Below, piece after piece: positions 8,502-16,544 of a stretch of 36,929 nucleotides of DNA. The notes beneath the pieces were generated by a model, which was not told where the DNA came from, did not search any database, and was given only the letters and a program-made list of their open reading frames with translations. A program made the translations under genes and the position numbers. This DNA is from Acidimicrobiia bacterium (lineage in GTDB: Bacteria > Actinomycetota > Acidimicrobiia > Acidimicrobiales > Bin134). The stretch spans positions 1-36,929 of the forward strand of contig JAJEDQ010000180.1 in NCBI GenBank assembly GCA_022821445.1, in the 5' to 3' direction. Every line of letters begins with the position of its first letter. Positions within the stretch are counted from its first letter, which is position 1.

Positions 8502-8507
8502 TACGCT
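8502..8507 (+). promoter_or_regulatory. Candidate -10 box (TACGCT) for the dioxygenase at 8515
   Basis: TACGCT fits TANNNT and ends 7 bases before ATG 8515. The same hexamer occurs 6 bases before the start of the dehydrogenase at 22681. No Shine-Dalgarno sequence precedes the gene, which supports leaderless initiation. Confidence 0.45.
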
Positions 8508-8514
8508 GATGGCG

Positions 8515-9690
8515 ATGGCGGGACCGCTCACGCCTGACTTTTACCGATACGAGTGGCATCCGCTTAGCCGCGTTCGTCTCGACGGCGAGTTCGTGGTGGC
8601 CGAATGGGCCGACGGCGCCGAGTTGCGCTGCTACCGGTGGTGGCTGGCCGAGCAGCGCGATTTCGAGCTCTCCTCCCGAGAAGGCCTGCTTGAGCCCTGC
8701 GATTTGGGCGACCACTGGCATGTGGCCGACGCCTGGGTGGAGGCCGACGGAGCGCTCGGTGTTCGCTGGGCTAACGACGATGTGGTCTCCCGCTATCACC
8801 CTGGCTGGCTCCGCCACATCGCCGACGGCCAATTCCGCCCCGAGAGCTTCCTTCCAGAACCCATTGCCTGGGATTCCTCTGTGCTGCCCGAGCCGGTCAC
8901 CTATCACGGACCGACGGTGCTCGGCGATCCCGAGACGTTCCGTTGCTGGCTCAATGACCTCGCCGCCTACGGCCTCACCCGGCTGACGTCTCTTTCAGTC
9001 GATCCCAATCAGGTGGAGGAAGTCGCCCGCCGGGTGGGGGTCTTGCGCGACTCCAACTTCGGGCCAGTGTGGGACATCGAGGCGGTGCCCGACCCCACGT
9101 CCACTGCCTACATGAGCATTGGGCTGGGACCCCACACCGACTTCCCATCGCTGGAGACGCCACCGGGTTTCCAGTTCTTCCACTGCATCGAGAACTCCTG
9201 CGTTGGCGGGGCCAGCCAGATGACCGACGGCCTGGCCGTCGCCCAATACCTGGAGCAGCACGATCCCGAGGCCTACGAGGCACTGACCACCCTGAAATGG
9301 GTGTTCCACGGGCGGGGTGCCGAGGTTGACTGGCGCTGGTCGGGCCCGCTGATCGACTTGGGCGTGGCCGGCGCCCCACTCACTCTGCGGACGTTCTACC
9401 CGGTGCGGACCTTCCCCGACATGCCCGCTGAAGACGTCCCCCGGGCCTATCGGGCAGCGCAAAAGCTGGGCCAGCTGTCTCGCGATCCCCGCTTCCAGAT
9501 CACCTACAAGCTGGAACCCGGCGATATTTCCATTTTCGACAACCGGCGGGTGCAACATGCCCGGGAGCCGTTCGAAACCGCCACCGGCCGCCGCTTGTTC
9601 CGGGGGTGCTATGTCAACAGCGACGACATTTACTCCAAGCTCCGGGTTCTGAATCGCCGGGCCCAGGAGAGCAAGCTGGCTCCCGCATGA
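8515..9690 (+). CDS. Gamma-butyrobetaine-hydroxylase-like 2-oxoglutarate/Fe(II) dioxygenase (TauD fold)
   Basis: 391 aa from ATG 8515 (a -10-like TACGCT supports this over ATG 8509). The N-terminal ~100 residues resemble the DUF971 domain of gamma-butyrobetaine and trimethyllysine dioxygenases, but the usual WLRDNC-type zinc cysteines are absent (RWWLAEQRDFE instead). The catalytic domain has iron ligands H207 and D209 in LGPHTDFPSLE, the adjoining GFQFFHCIENSCVGG block very like that of carnitine-forming BBOX enzymes, and the distal H348 in RRVQHARE with GRRLFRGCYV for 2-oxoglutarate binding. Likely reaction: stereospecific hydroxylation of gamma-butyrobetaine or a similar substrate, with 2-oxoglutarate converted to succinate. 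Its stop overlaps the BKACE start (ATGA), which strengthens a carnitine link. Another quaternary amine or amino acid substrate is possible. Confidence 0.82.
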   Translation: MAGPLTPDFYRYEWHPLSRVRLDGEFVVAEWADGAELRCYRWWLAEQRDFELSSREGLLEPCDLGDHWHVADAWVEADGALGVRWANDDVVSRYHPGWLRHIADGQFRPESFLPEPIAWDSSVLPEPVTYHGPTVLGDPETFRCWLNDLAAYGLTRLTSLSVDPNQVEEVARRVGVLRDSNFGPVWDIEAVPDPTSTAYMSIGLGPHTDFPSLETPPGFQFFHCIENSCVGGASQMTDGLAVAQYLEQHDPEAYEALTTLKWVFHGRGAEVDWRWSGPLIDLGVAGAPLTLRTFYPVRTFPDMPAEDVPRAYRAAQKLGQLSRDPRFQITYKLEPGDISIFDNRRVQHAREPFETATGRRLFRGCYVNSDDIYSKLRVLNRRAQESKLAPA

Positions 9691-10574
9691 GCGGAGTCTT
9701 CATCACCTGCGCCATCACCGGCAGCGGCGACACCACGTCCAAGTCCGATTTGGTGCCCATCACCCCTCAGCAGATCGCCGAAGCGGCCATCGACGCCGCT
9801 GATGCGGGTGCGGCCATCGTCCACATCCATGTCCGCAATCCCGACACCGGCGAGCCGGCCCGCGACGTCGAGTTGTACGCCGAAGCGGTCGAGCGGATCC
9901 GGGCGTCCAGCACCGACGTGGTGCTCAACCTCACCTCCGGCATGGGCGGCGACCTCACCCTCGGTTCGGCCGAAAAGCCCCTGCCCCCCGCCACCGACGG
10001 CACCGACATGGCCGGGGCCACCGAGCGGCTGGCCCACGTGCGCGAGCTGATGCCCGAGATCACCACTCTCGACTGCGGCACCATGAACTTCGGCGAGGGC
10101 GACTACATCATGGTCAACAGCCCGTCGGTACTCGACGAGATGGCCCGTCAAGTGCAGAAGCTGGGCATTCGACCCGAGATCGAGATCTTCGACACCGGCC
10201 ACCTCTGGCTGGCCAAGCGGCTGGTGAACGAGGGGCTCGTCGACGATCCGGTCATGGTGCAGCTGTGCATGGGCATCCCCTGGGGCGCCCCCGACGACCT
10301 CAACACGTTCATGGCCATGGTCAACAACCTGCCCGACGACTGGGTTTTCTCCGCCTTCTCCCTGGGCCGCAGCCAGCTCCCCTACGTCGGCCTAGCCGCC
10401 ATCGCCGGAGGCAACGTGCGGGTCGGCCTCGAAGACAACATCTACCTCAGCCGAGGCCAGCTCGCCACCAACGCCGACCTGGTCGCAAGGGCAGTAATCA
10501 TCCTCGAGGCCATGAACTACGAAATCCTCGGCCCCGAAGCGGTTCGCGACAAGCTCTACCTCACCAAGCACTAA
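9687..10574 (+). CDS. Beta-keto acid cleavage enzyme (BKACE, DUF849), possibly for 3-dehydrocarnitine
   Basis: 295 aa, with the ATG overlapping the dioxygenase stop. BKACE enzymes are TIM barrels that use zinc to condense a beta-keto acid with acetyl-CoA, giving acetoacetate and a new CoA ester. The zinc ligands are visible: H46 and H48 in VHIHVRNP, and E249 in RVGLEDN. Other family blocks are NLTSGMGGDL, TLDCGTMNFG, EIFDTGHLWLAKRL and QLCMGIPWGAP. From memory these resemble BKACEs of the carnitine pathway, which turn 3-dehydrocarnitine into betainyl-CoA; the adjacent gamma-butyrobetaine-hydroxylase-like gene agrees. The carnitine 3-dehydrogenase needed between them is not in the window. The assignment to BKACE is firm, the substrate is inferred. 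Confidence 0.88.
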   Translation: MSGVFITCAITGSGDTTSKSDLVPITPQQIAEAAIDAADAGAAIVHIHVRNPDTGEPARDVELYAEAVERIRASSTDVVLNLTSGMGGDLTLGSAEKPLPPATDGTDMAGATERLAHVRELMPEITTLDCGTMNFGEGDYIMVNSPSVLDEMARQVQKLGIRPEIEIFDTGHLWLAKRLVNEGLVDDPVMVQLCMGIPWGAPDDLNTFMAMVNNLPDDWVFSAFSLGRSQLPYVGLAAIAGGNVRVGLEDNIYLSRGQLATNADLVARAVIILEAMNYEILGPEAVRDKLYLTKH

Positions 10575-10608
10575 ACCGCCAGCCCGGTTGCGCACGGCAA
10601 AAGTCGCC

Positions 10609-10614
10609 TAAATT
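10609..10614 (+). promoter_or_regulatory. Candidate -10 box (TAAATT) for the D-aminoacylase-like gene
   Basis: TAAATT ends 6 bases before the GTG at 10621, with TTGCGC (10588-10593) fifteen bases upstream as a weak -35. There is no Shine-Dalgarno sequence, so a leaderless GTG start is likely. Confidence 0.45.
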
Positions 10615-10620
10615 GACCTT

Positions 10621-12294
10621 GTGAGCTCAGAAGTAGCGATCCGCGGCGGCACCGTCGTAGACGGCACCGGCCAACCAGGCCGCCGCGCCGACATAGGTAT
10701 CGCCAACGGTCGTATCACCGAAATCGGCGAAACCGTCAAAGCTCCCCAAGAGATCGACGCCACCGGCCGCCTAGTCTGCCCCGGCTTCATCGACTGCCAC
10801 ACCCACTACGACCCCCAAGTGCTATGGGACCCCTGGCTGTCGTCGTCGTGCTGGCACGGGGTCACCTCGGTGGTGGCCGGTAGCTGCGGCTACAGCATCG
10901 CCCCCACCAAAGCCGCCGACCGGGCCTCGCTCATCCGCACCCTCGACAAAGTGGAGGACATGCGGGTGGCCACCCTGGAGGCCGGGGTCAACTGGGACTT
11001 CGAGACCTACGGCGAATACCTCGACGTGATCCAGCAACGGGGCTTGGCCGTGAACTTCGGCGGCTATGTGGGCCACACCGCGGTGCGGCTCTACGTGATG
11101 GGCCAAGACGCCTACGAGCGGGAGGCCACCACCGAGGAGATCGACCGGATGAAGGCCGCGGTGGCCGAGGCCATCCAAGGTGGCGCTCTGGGGTTCTCCA
11201 CCGACCGGGCCGGGTTCCACCTGGGCGACGGCGGCCGCCCGGTGCCGTCCATCGCCGCCTCCCAGGAGGAGACCGAGGCCCTCATCGGCGTCACCGCCGA
11301 GATCGGCCGGGGCGTTGTACACGTGGCGCCGGGGGAGAACTACCGCTGGGTGTACGACCTCCAGCCCAAGCTGGGCCGCCGGCTCAACTGGTCGTCCATA
11401 CTCACCTATCCCGCGGCGGCCTCCTCCCGGGCCGACTACCGCACCAAGCTGGCCGACCACCTGGCCGGCCGGGCCGACGGGGCCGACGTGTGGGTGCAGG
11501 TCACCTGTCGTCCCATCACTCAGCACGTCACCATGATCGAGCCCACCTCCTTCTACACCATGGGGTCGTTCAAGGAGCTGGTGGCGCTGGCCCATGAAGA
11601 CCGTCCCACCCTGTACGCCGACCCCGATTGGCGGGCCCGGGTGCAGTCCGACCTCGACGCCAACGGCCTGCTGGCCTCCCGCTGGAACACGCTGGCCATC
11701 GTGGAGTCGCCCAACCAGCCCGAGCTGGTGGGCAGCACCGTCGGGGGAGTGGCCGCCGAGTGGGGCTGCACCCCGTGGGACGCCATGTGCGACATCGCTT
11801 TGGCCGATGGGCTGCTGACCCGTTTCGAGATCACCTTCGCCAACGACGAAGTCGACGGGGTGACGTCCCTCATGCAAGCCGAGGGGGCGGTGATGGGGCT
11901 GTCCGACGCCGGCGCCCACGTCGGCCAGATCTGCGATGCGGTGATGCCCACCGACTTCCTGTCCCGCTGGGTGCGCGACCGCCAGGTGATGACCCCCGAG
12001 GCCGGCATCCACAAGCTCACCGGGGAGCTGGCCGAGATGCTCGGCCTGGCCCCCGACCGGGGCTACCTGCGCCCCGGCGCGGTGGCCGATGTCACCGTGG
12101 TCGACTGGGACAGCCTCGACATCGGCCCCATCCGCCGAGTGAACGACATGCCCGCCAGCGGCGAGCGCCTCATCGCCGACCAACCAGCCGGCGTCGACCA
12201 CATCCTGGTGGCCGGAACCCCCACCCGCCTCGACGGAAAGTCCCTCCTCGACCAGCTGGAAACCCTCCCCGCCACCACCCTCCGCTCATCCTGA
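10621..12294 (+). CDS. D-aminoacylase / N-acyl-D-amino-acid deacylase-like amidohydrolase
   Basis: 557 aa, starting at GTG 10621 behind a leaderless-type -10 box. The protein opens with the small beta-sandwich domain of amidohydrolase_3 enzymes (VAIRGGTVVDGTG), then the metal motif GFIDCHTHYDPQ with H60 and H62. Further family blocks are SCGYSIAPTK, LGFSTDRAG and, near the end, the catalytic aspartate in GLSDAGAHVGQICDA. It closes with ADVTVVDWD, the returning beta-sandwich strand. Such enzymes hydrolyse N-acyl-D-amino acids, dihydropyrimidine-like rings or related amides. It lies 46 bases after the BKACE gene on the same strand but has its own promoter, so a shared pathway is possible and not certain. 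Its 3' end converges on pyrE. Confidence 0.82.
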   Translation: MSSEVAIRGGTVVDGTGQPGRRADIGIANGRITEIGETVKAPQEIDATGRLVCPGFIDCHTHYDPQVLWDPWLSSSCWHGVTSVVAGSCGYSIAPTKAADRASLIRTLDKVEDMRVATLEAGVNWDFETYGEYLDVIQQRGLAVNFGGYVGHTAVRLYVMGQDAYEREATTEEIDRMKAAVAEAIQGGALGFSTDRAGFHLGDGGRPVPSIAASQEETEALIGVTAEIGRGVVHVAPGENYRWVYDLQPKLGRRLNWSSILTYPAAASSRADYRTKLADHLAGRADGADVWVQVTCRPITQHVTMIEPTSFYTMGSFKELVALAHEDRPTLYADPDWRARVQSDLDANGLLASRWNTLAIVESPNQPELVGSTVGGVAAEWGCTPWDAMCDIALADGLLTRFEITFANDEVDGVTSLMQAEGAVMGLSDAGAHVGQICDAVMPTDFLSRWVRDRQVMTPEAGIHKLTGELAEMLGLAPDRGYLRPGAVADVTVVDWDSLDIGPIRRVNDMPASGERLIADQPAGVDHILVAGTPTRLDGKSLLDQLETLPATTLRSS

Positions 12295-12300
12295 GCACCC

Positions 12301-12319
12301 TGCGGGGCTGGTCCCCACA
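12301..12319. terminator. Possible bidirectional terminator hairpin
   Basis: In the 31 bases between two convergent genes, TGCGGGG-CTGGT-CCCCACA can form a four-pair GC stem extended by two pairs across one mismatch. There is no U-run on either side. The position fits a weak terminator; the structure is short. Confidence 0.25.
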
Positions 12320-12325
12320 GTCGAC

Positions 12326-12883
12326 CTAGCCGGGGGGCACCACGGGGTCGATGCCCAGGTCGGTGTAGGTGAGGGCGGGGAAGTAGGGCACGTCCAGTGC
12401 TTCAAAGCGGCGGCGGGCAGTATCACCCCGGTCGATCACCGTGGCCACCGCCACCACTTCGGCCCCGGTGTCGCGTATCACCTCGTAGGCCTTCTCCGTC
12501 GAGCCCCCGGTGGTGGTTGCGTCCTCGAGCAGCAGAACCCGGTGGCCCGGTCCCAGGGGGGTGCCTTCGATCTGCTGTTTCGTCCCCCGCTTCTTCGGCT
12601 CCTTTCGAACTGAGAACCACTGGCCGCTGGTCTGGGCTGCGATGCCCACCGCCAGCGAGTCGGCGCCCATGGTCATCCCGCCAGCCGCGTCAAACTCGAT
12701 GCCGGCCTCTCGAACCTGCTGAACAATCACCCGGCATGCCACCTGAAGATCGGCCCATCGGCAGAGGGCCACCTTGACGTCGACGAAATCGCTGGACATG
12801 GCCCCGCTGGCCAGCTCGATCGGCTGGTCCAGTTTCCGCAGTCCTTGCCGTTTGACGATGTCGATGAGCGCCGCGTCAGCCAC
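12326..12883 (-). CDS. pyrE: Orotate phosphoribosyltransferase
   Basis: 185 aa, GTG start at 12883, six bases after a TAGTAT -10 box. The PRPP-binding motif is VLLLEDATTTGGST (116-129), matching VLLVDDVxTTGG of type I phosphoribosyltransferases. The flexible-loop lysine segment SVRKEPKKRGTKQQIEG (91-107) with the IEG turn is typical of OPRT and separates it from other PRTases. It converts orotate and PRPP to orotidine monophosphate in de novo pyrimidine synthesis. No other pyr genes are nearby. It is a housekeeping gene inside an otherwise catabolic region. Confidence 0.85.
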   Translation of the reverse strand: MADAALIDIVKRQGLRKLDQPIELASGAMSSDFVDVKVALCRWADLQVACRVIVQQVREAGIEFDAAGGMTMGADSLAVGIAAQTSGQWFSVRKEPKKRGTKQQIEGTPLGPGHRVLLLEDATTTGGSTEKAYEVIRDTGAEVVAVATVIDRGDTARRRFEALDVPYFPALTYTDLGIDPVVPPG

Positions 12884-12889
12884 GGCCCC

Positions 12890-12904
12890 ATACTAGTTGT
12901 CGCC
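12890..12904 (-). promoter_or_regulatory. pyrE promoter: TAGTAT -10 with upstream GGCGACAAC
   Basis: On the minus strand GGCGACAAC-TAGTAT ends 6 bases before the GTG of pyrE, predicting a leaderless mRNA. The 12-mer GGCGACAACTAG (12893-12904) recurs exactly at 17703-17714 on the same strand, upstream of the thiolase-like gene. It may be an extended -10 element. Confidence 0.4.
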
Positions 12905-12924
12905 GTTGATCGAGATTGGTTGCG

Positions 12925-12944
12925 TGAAATAAATTGAAATAAAT
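12925..12944 (+). repeat. Tandem 10-base direct repeat TGAAATAAAT x2
   Basis: Two perfect adjacent copies of TGAAATAAAT lie in the 158-base gap between pyrE and the hypothetical gene at 13042. The AT content contrasts with the surroundings. The repeat contains a TTGAAA (12934-12939) that could be a -35 box, with TAGATT (12955-12960) as -10 at a short 15-base spacing, so it may be a regulator site for the downstream gene. Confidence 0.45.
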
Positions 12945-13041
12945 GAGCATCAGCTAGATTTCCACAAGCGATCCCCAGTTTCGACCCGCTAAGGTCGCCC
13001 CAAACTTCCCCCATTCAACACAAGAGTGAGGGGAGGAGCCT

Positions 13042-13950
13042 GTGTCTGCTCCGTCTGTTTCCTGCGCTTGGGCACCATGGTGGACCCCAGAGCAACTCCG
13101 GGAGTTTTTGAGCCACGTAGAGAGCGTCGTTCAAGCCCGATTCGGTGAGCACTCCATGGATGAGGCCGATGGCACTGTGGCCGTGGAGGAGAAGGACTGT
13201 GTGTTGGGCTTGTCCAATCTGGCCCAAACCTGCCGTGCGGCCGAACCCAAAGATTGGCGGCTCATCGTCTACAACCACATATCCCGGCTCGATGATTTCG
13301 CCCCCGATGCCCTGGCCGAGCGCCTGGCCGACTACCAAAAGCTCCAGCCCGACCTGCGGGTCAGACTGGTCGGTCCCCAGCATCTAAACCAGATCGATCC
13401 GGTCGGCGATGCCTTGCCATTGGGCTTCTCCGCCTGCCTGTCGGTGGACCTGGACGGTGCCGCCTGCCCGGTAGACCGCAGCTACTTCGATCAATGGGGC
13501 ATTGAGCAAGGCGAGGTGATGGCGGTTGCGCTGGCCAATACCTTGATGGACGAGCCGCTGGCGGCCCTGGAGGGGAGCGATTTGCCCGGCAATGTCCGGG
13601 TGTTCACCGGCGATTCCCTGTTCGTGACCGGCCACCTGCTCGACTTTGCCCGCACCGTTCCCGACATCGGTCCGCAGGGCGCAGTGCTCACCGTGCCCGC
13701 GGCCCACACCGTGATGGTCTGCCCCATCGAGCTCGACGAGCAGTTCGTGGAGGATTCCGCCACCATGCTGGCCGCCAGCTATATCCGCTACCTGGCCGGC
13801 CCCAACTCGGTGAGCCCCAACGCCCTCTGGTGGCGCCCCGGCCACCCTCTCGAAGGCTTCGCCCGCCTCGACAACCAGTGCTTCGAGCTCGTCGCCCCCG
13901 AACCCCTCCGCTCACAGCTGTGGGAGGGCCTCGGAAGCGGGAGCACTTAG
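13042..13950 (+). CDS. Protein of unknown function
   Basis: 302 aa from GTG 13042, with a strong Shine-Dalgarno sequence GGAGG at 13032-13036. I do not recognise the family. It is a soluble, acidic protein without a signal peptide or membrane segment. It shows LGLSNLAQTC (about 55-64), a hydrophobic central region, and TVPAAHTVMVCPI (about 228-240) that loosely recalls the layout of DUF1444-type proteins. That resemblance is too weak to rely on. The C-terminus ends with a Trp-rich stretch (ALWWRPGHPLEG). It stands alone between pyrE and the CYP gene, with an AT-rich upstream region carrying a tandem repeat, so it probably has its own regulation. Confidence 0.65.
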   Translation: MSAPSVSCAWAPWWTPEQLREFLSHVESVVQARFGEHSMDEADGTVAVEEKDCVLGLSNLAQTCRAAEPKDWRLIVYNHISRLDDFAPDALAERLADYQKLQPDLRVRLVGPQHLNQIDPVGDALPLGFSACLSVDLDGAACPVDRSYFDQWGIEQGEVMAVALANTLMDEPLAALEGSDLPGNVRVFTGDSLFVTGHLLDFARTVPDIGPQGAVLTVPAAHTVMVCPIELDEQFVEDSATMLAASYIRYLAGPNSVSPNALWWRPGHPLEGFARLDNQCFELVAPEPLRSQLWEGLGSGST

Positions 13951-14008
13951 GGTTCACCCACGCCGCTCTGTCAATATGTCTCTGTCAGCAAGCGCGGGGG
14001 AGCAACGC

Positions 14009-15310
14009 ATGACCATGACAGACTCCAGGGCACTGTCGCTGGACGAGATCGACATTCACTCCACTCACCTCTACCAAGACCGCGGCTACCCGTGGGCCGC
14101 GTGGGATCTGCTGCGAGCCGAGGCCCCGGTGTACTGGTATGAGCGCCCCGACATCGAGCCGTTCTGGGCCATCACCCGCCACGAGGACATCCACTGGGTG
14201 TCGTCCAACGACAAGCTGTTCATCAACGGCGGCCCCCGCCTCCGCCTGGCCTCCATCGAAGAGGACAAGGGCATGTGGGAGCGCCGGGAACGGCGGCTCA
14301 CCGAACTGGGCTGGGACCTCGACGAGCCCATGGACATGGTGTTCCTGGACCGGCCCCGCCACACCCGGTTCCGACTGCTCACCGCCCGCCGCTTCACCCC
14401 CCGGGCCATGCGGGAGCACGAAGCGCACCTCGCCCAATACGCCGCCCGGTTCACCGGCGAGTTCGTAGAGATTCTGGAGCGCGACGGCGAAGCCGATTTG
14501 GTGCTGGACTACGCCGTGAAGCTCCCGCTTGCCACCATCTGCGATCTCATGGGCCTGGACATCGAGGACTGGTCGAAGGTCCACAAGTTCACCGAGATGG
14601 CGTTCAACGACGAGGAGAACATGCGGTGGGCCGAGCCGGGCGAGACCTTCGATGACCTGAGGTTCCGGATGGGCAAGGACTTCAGCGCCTATATCGGGAC
14701 GATCATCGACGACTGCCAGGCCGAGCCCCGCGACGACCTCACCGGGGCCGTGGTCCAAGGCGAGGTCGACGGCTGCCCGCTCAACACCCAGCAGCTCACC
14801 GGCTACATCACCCTGCTGCTGGGTGCCGGCAACGAGACCACCCGCAACGCCACCACCTCGGGCGTCACCGCTCTGCTCCAGAACCGCGACCAGATCGACC
14901 GCCTCCTGGCCGATGAGTCGCTGATCGAGCCCGCGGTGGAGGAGATCCTGCGGTGGACCTCTCCGGTGATCCAATTCGCCCGCACCGCCACCGCCGACGT
15001 GGAGCGCCACGGCCAAACCATCAGAGAGGGCGACACCGTGGGCGTGTTCTACCCGTCGGCCAACCGAGACGATGCTGTGTTCGACGATCCCTACCGCTTC
15101 GACGTGGGCCGCAATCCCAACCAGCACATGGCCTTCGGCCACGGCGTCCACTTCTGTTTGGGCGCCAACCTGGCCCGCTGGGAGCTGCGGGCCATGCTCA
15201 AAGCCATCCTGCCCGTGCTGCCCCGCTTGGAGCTGGTCGACCAGCCCGACCGCCACGGCCACCTCCACCTCGGCGCTGTCAAACACCAACAAGTCCGCCT
15301 AGTGGCATAA
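14009..15310 (+). CDS. Cytochrome P450
   Basis: 433 aa from ATG 14009, chosen because GGGGGAG lies six bases upstream; ATG 13976 in the same frame would add eleven residues and lacks such a site. P450 hallmarks are the I-helix oxygen-activation motif LLGAGNETTRNA, the K-helix EEILRW (E-x-x-R), and the haem-thiolate loop FGHGVHFCLGANLARWE with C383. It is a soluble class I bacterial P450 that needs a ferredoxin and reductase, none of which is in the window. The overall style (RTATADVERHGQ, YPSANRDDAVFDDP) recalls actinobacterial CYPs acting on terpenes, sterol side chains or fatty acyl groups. An SDR gene follows 18 bases downstream, suggesting hydroxylation followed by oxidation of the alcohol. 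Confidence 0.92.
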   Translation: MTMTDSRALSLDEIDIHSTHLYQDRGYPWAAWDLLRAEAPVYWYERPDIEPFWAITRHEDIHWVSSNDKLFINGGPRLRLASIEEDKGMWERRERRLTELGWDLDEPMDMVFLDRPRHTRFRLLTARRFTPRAMREHEAHLAQYAARFTGEFVEILERDGEADLVLDYAVKLPLATICDLMGLDIEDWSKVHKFTEMAFNDEENMRWAEPGETFDDLRFRMGKDFSAYIGTIIDDCQAEPRDDLTGAVVQGEVDGCPLNTQQLTGYITLLLGAGNETTRNATTSGVTALLQNRDQIDRLLADESLIEPAVEEILRWTSPVIQFARTATADVERHGQTIREGDTVGVFYPSANRDDAVFDDPYRFDVGRNPNQHMAFGHGVHFCLGANLARWELRAMLKAILPVLPRLELVDQPDRHGHLHLGAVKHQQVRLVA

Positions 15311-15328
15311 CAACAAGGAGAAATCAAC

Positions 15329-16099
15329 ATGGGACGTCTAGAGGGCAGGGTGGCGTGGGTCACCGGAGCGGCTTCGGGCATCGGCCTGGCCTCCGCAGAA
15401 CGGTTCGCCGAGGAGGGGGCCGTGGTGATCGGCTCCGACATTGCCGAAGGCGATGGCTGGAAGGCAGTGGCCGAAACGGCCCCGGCGTCGAGCTTCCATC
15501 TCGTGGACGTGCGCGATGCCGACGCCCAGGAAGAGCTGGTGAGCCAGATCGTCCAAGACCACGGGCGGCTCGACGTGCTGGTCACCGCCGCCGGGGTGGC
15601 CGGCGGCGGCCAGGTTCATGAGCTCGACGTCGAGGAGTGGGACCGGGTGCAGGACATCAACCTCAAGGGCACCATGCTGTCGTGCCGGGCCGCCCTCAAG
15701 CCCATGGTGGAGGCCCGCTCGGGGAGCATCATCACCATTGCCAGCGTCGAGGGCCTCGAAGGCTGCGAGGGGGGCAGCACCTACAACGCATCCAAGGGCG
15801 GGGTGATCCTGCTCACCAAGAACATCGCCAACGACTACGGCCCGGCCAATATCAGGGCCAACGCCATCTGTCCTGGCTTCATCGACACCCCCATGTTCCA
15901 GTCGGTCATCCCCCATCTCGGGCCCATCGCCGACAGCATCCGCGACCAGCACAAGCTCAAGCGCTGGGGGCTCCCATCGGAGATCGCCGGCGCCGCCTTT
16001 TTCCTGGCCTCCGACGACTCCTCGTTCGTCACCGGCGTCGCCTTGCCGGTCGACGGCGGTTACACCGCCGGCCACGCCCACGGCCTAACCGACATTTAG
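15329..16099 (+). CDS. Short-chain dehydrogenase/reductase (classical SDR)
   Basis: 256 aa, with AAGGAG 8 bases before the ATG. The cofactor loop TGAASGIG (12-19) and a D at the end of the second strand (GSDI, about residue 37) favour NAD(H). The structural motif is reduced to TAAG (86-89). Catalytic residues are N111, S139, Y152 and K156 (YNASK). The C-terminus PVDGGYTAG is typical of the family. The enzyme would interconvert an alcohol and a ketone. It lies directly behind the CYP gene and probably oxidises the P450 product. Its 3' end faces the DUF35 gene, with 25 bases between. Confidence 0.9.
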   Translation: MGRLEGRVAWVTGAASGIGLASAERFAEEGAVVIGSDIAEGDGWKAVAETAPASSFHLVDVRDADAQEELVSQIVQDHGRLDVLVTAAGVAGGGQVHELDVEEWDRVQDINLKGTMLSCRAALKPMVEARSGSIITIASVEGLEGCEGGSTYNASKGGVILLTKNIANDYGPANIRANAICPGFIDTPMFQSVIPHLGPIADSIRDQHKLKRWGLPSEIAGAAFFLASDDSSFVTGVALPVDGGYTAGHAHGLTDI

Positions 16100-16124
16100 C
16101 CAGCCCACCATCTAGCGCAGCCCC

Positions 16125-16544
16125 TCAAACGGGGCGGAACTTGATGAGGGTGATCTCGTCGGTGGCGTCCTCGAACACGGCCTCAACAGGCAGGCCGCAG
16201 GCGATGGCGGCGTTGTCGATGCCAACGAGGTTGGAGTACACCATCGGCCCCTCCTCCAACTCCACCAGCACCACGTTGTAGGGGAGCTCCGGTTCGAACG
16301 AACCGATGTAGGGCTGCCTCATGATGGTGAAGCCCCACACCGTGCCCCGGCCCGACGCCTCAGTCCAACCCCGGTCGAACGACAGGCACGCGGGACAAGA
16401 GGCATAGGGGGGAAACCACACGTGCCCACACGACTGGCACTTCGGCAGCACGAAGCGGTGCTCGCGGGCCGCAGCCCAGAACTCCCGATCCTCATGGGTC
16501 ACCGTCGGCAGCGGCTTGAGATATCCGTCCCTGTCCTCGGTCAC
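16125..16544 (-). CDS. DUF35 OB-fold protein with zinc ribbon, thiolase partner
   Basis: 139 aa from the GTG at 16544 that overlaps the stop of the thiolase-like gene (GTGA); an in-frame GTG farther upstream would lie wholly inside that gene. A rubredoxin-like zinc ribbon is formed by C36, C39, C50 and C53 (CQSCG and CPAC), followed by an OB-fold domain (VWGFTIMRQPY, YNVVLVELEEGP). These proteins bind thiolases of the lipid-transfer/SCP-x type and are thought to aid acyl-CoA binding or channelling, as in bacterial steroid side-chain enzymes and archaeal HMG-CoA synthase complexes. The coupled thiolase gene is the obvious partner. Confidence 0.88.
   Translation of the reverse strand: MTEDRDGYLKPLPTVTHEDREFWAAAREHRFVLPKCQSCGHVWFPPYASCPACLSFDRGWTEASGRGTVWGFTIMRQPYIGSFEPELPYNVVLVELEEGPMVYSNLVGIDNAAIACGLPVEAVFEDATDEITLIKFRPV

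Noticed and set aside
12295-12325. Search for a small RNA or gene between the convergent genes
   Set aside because: Only 31 bases are free; a weak hairpin is all that can be seen.
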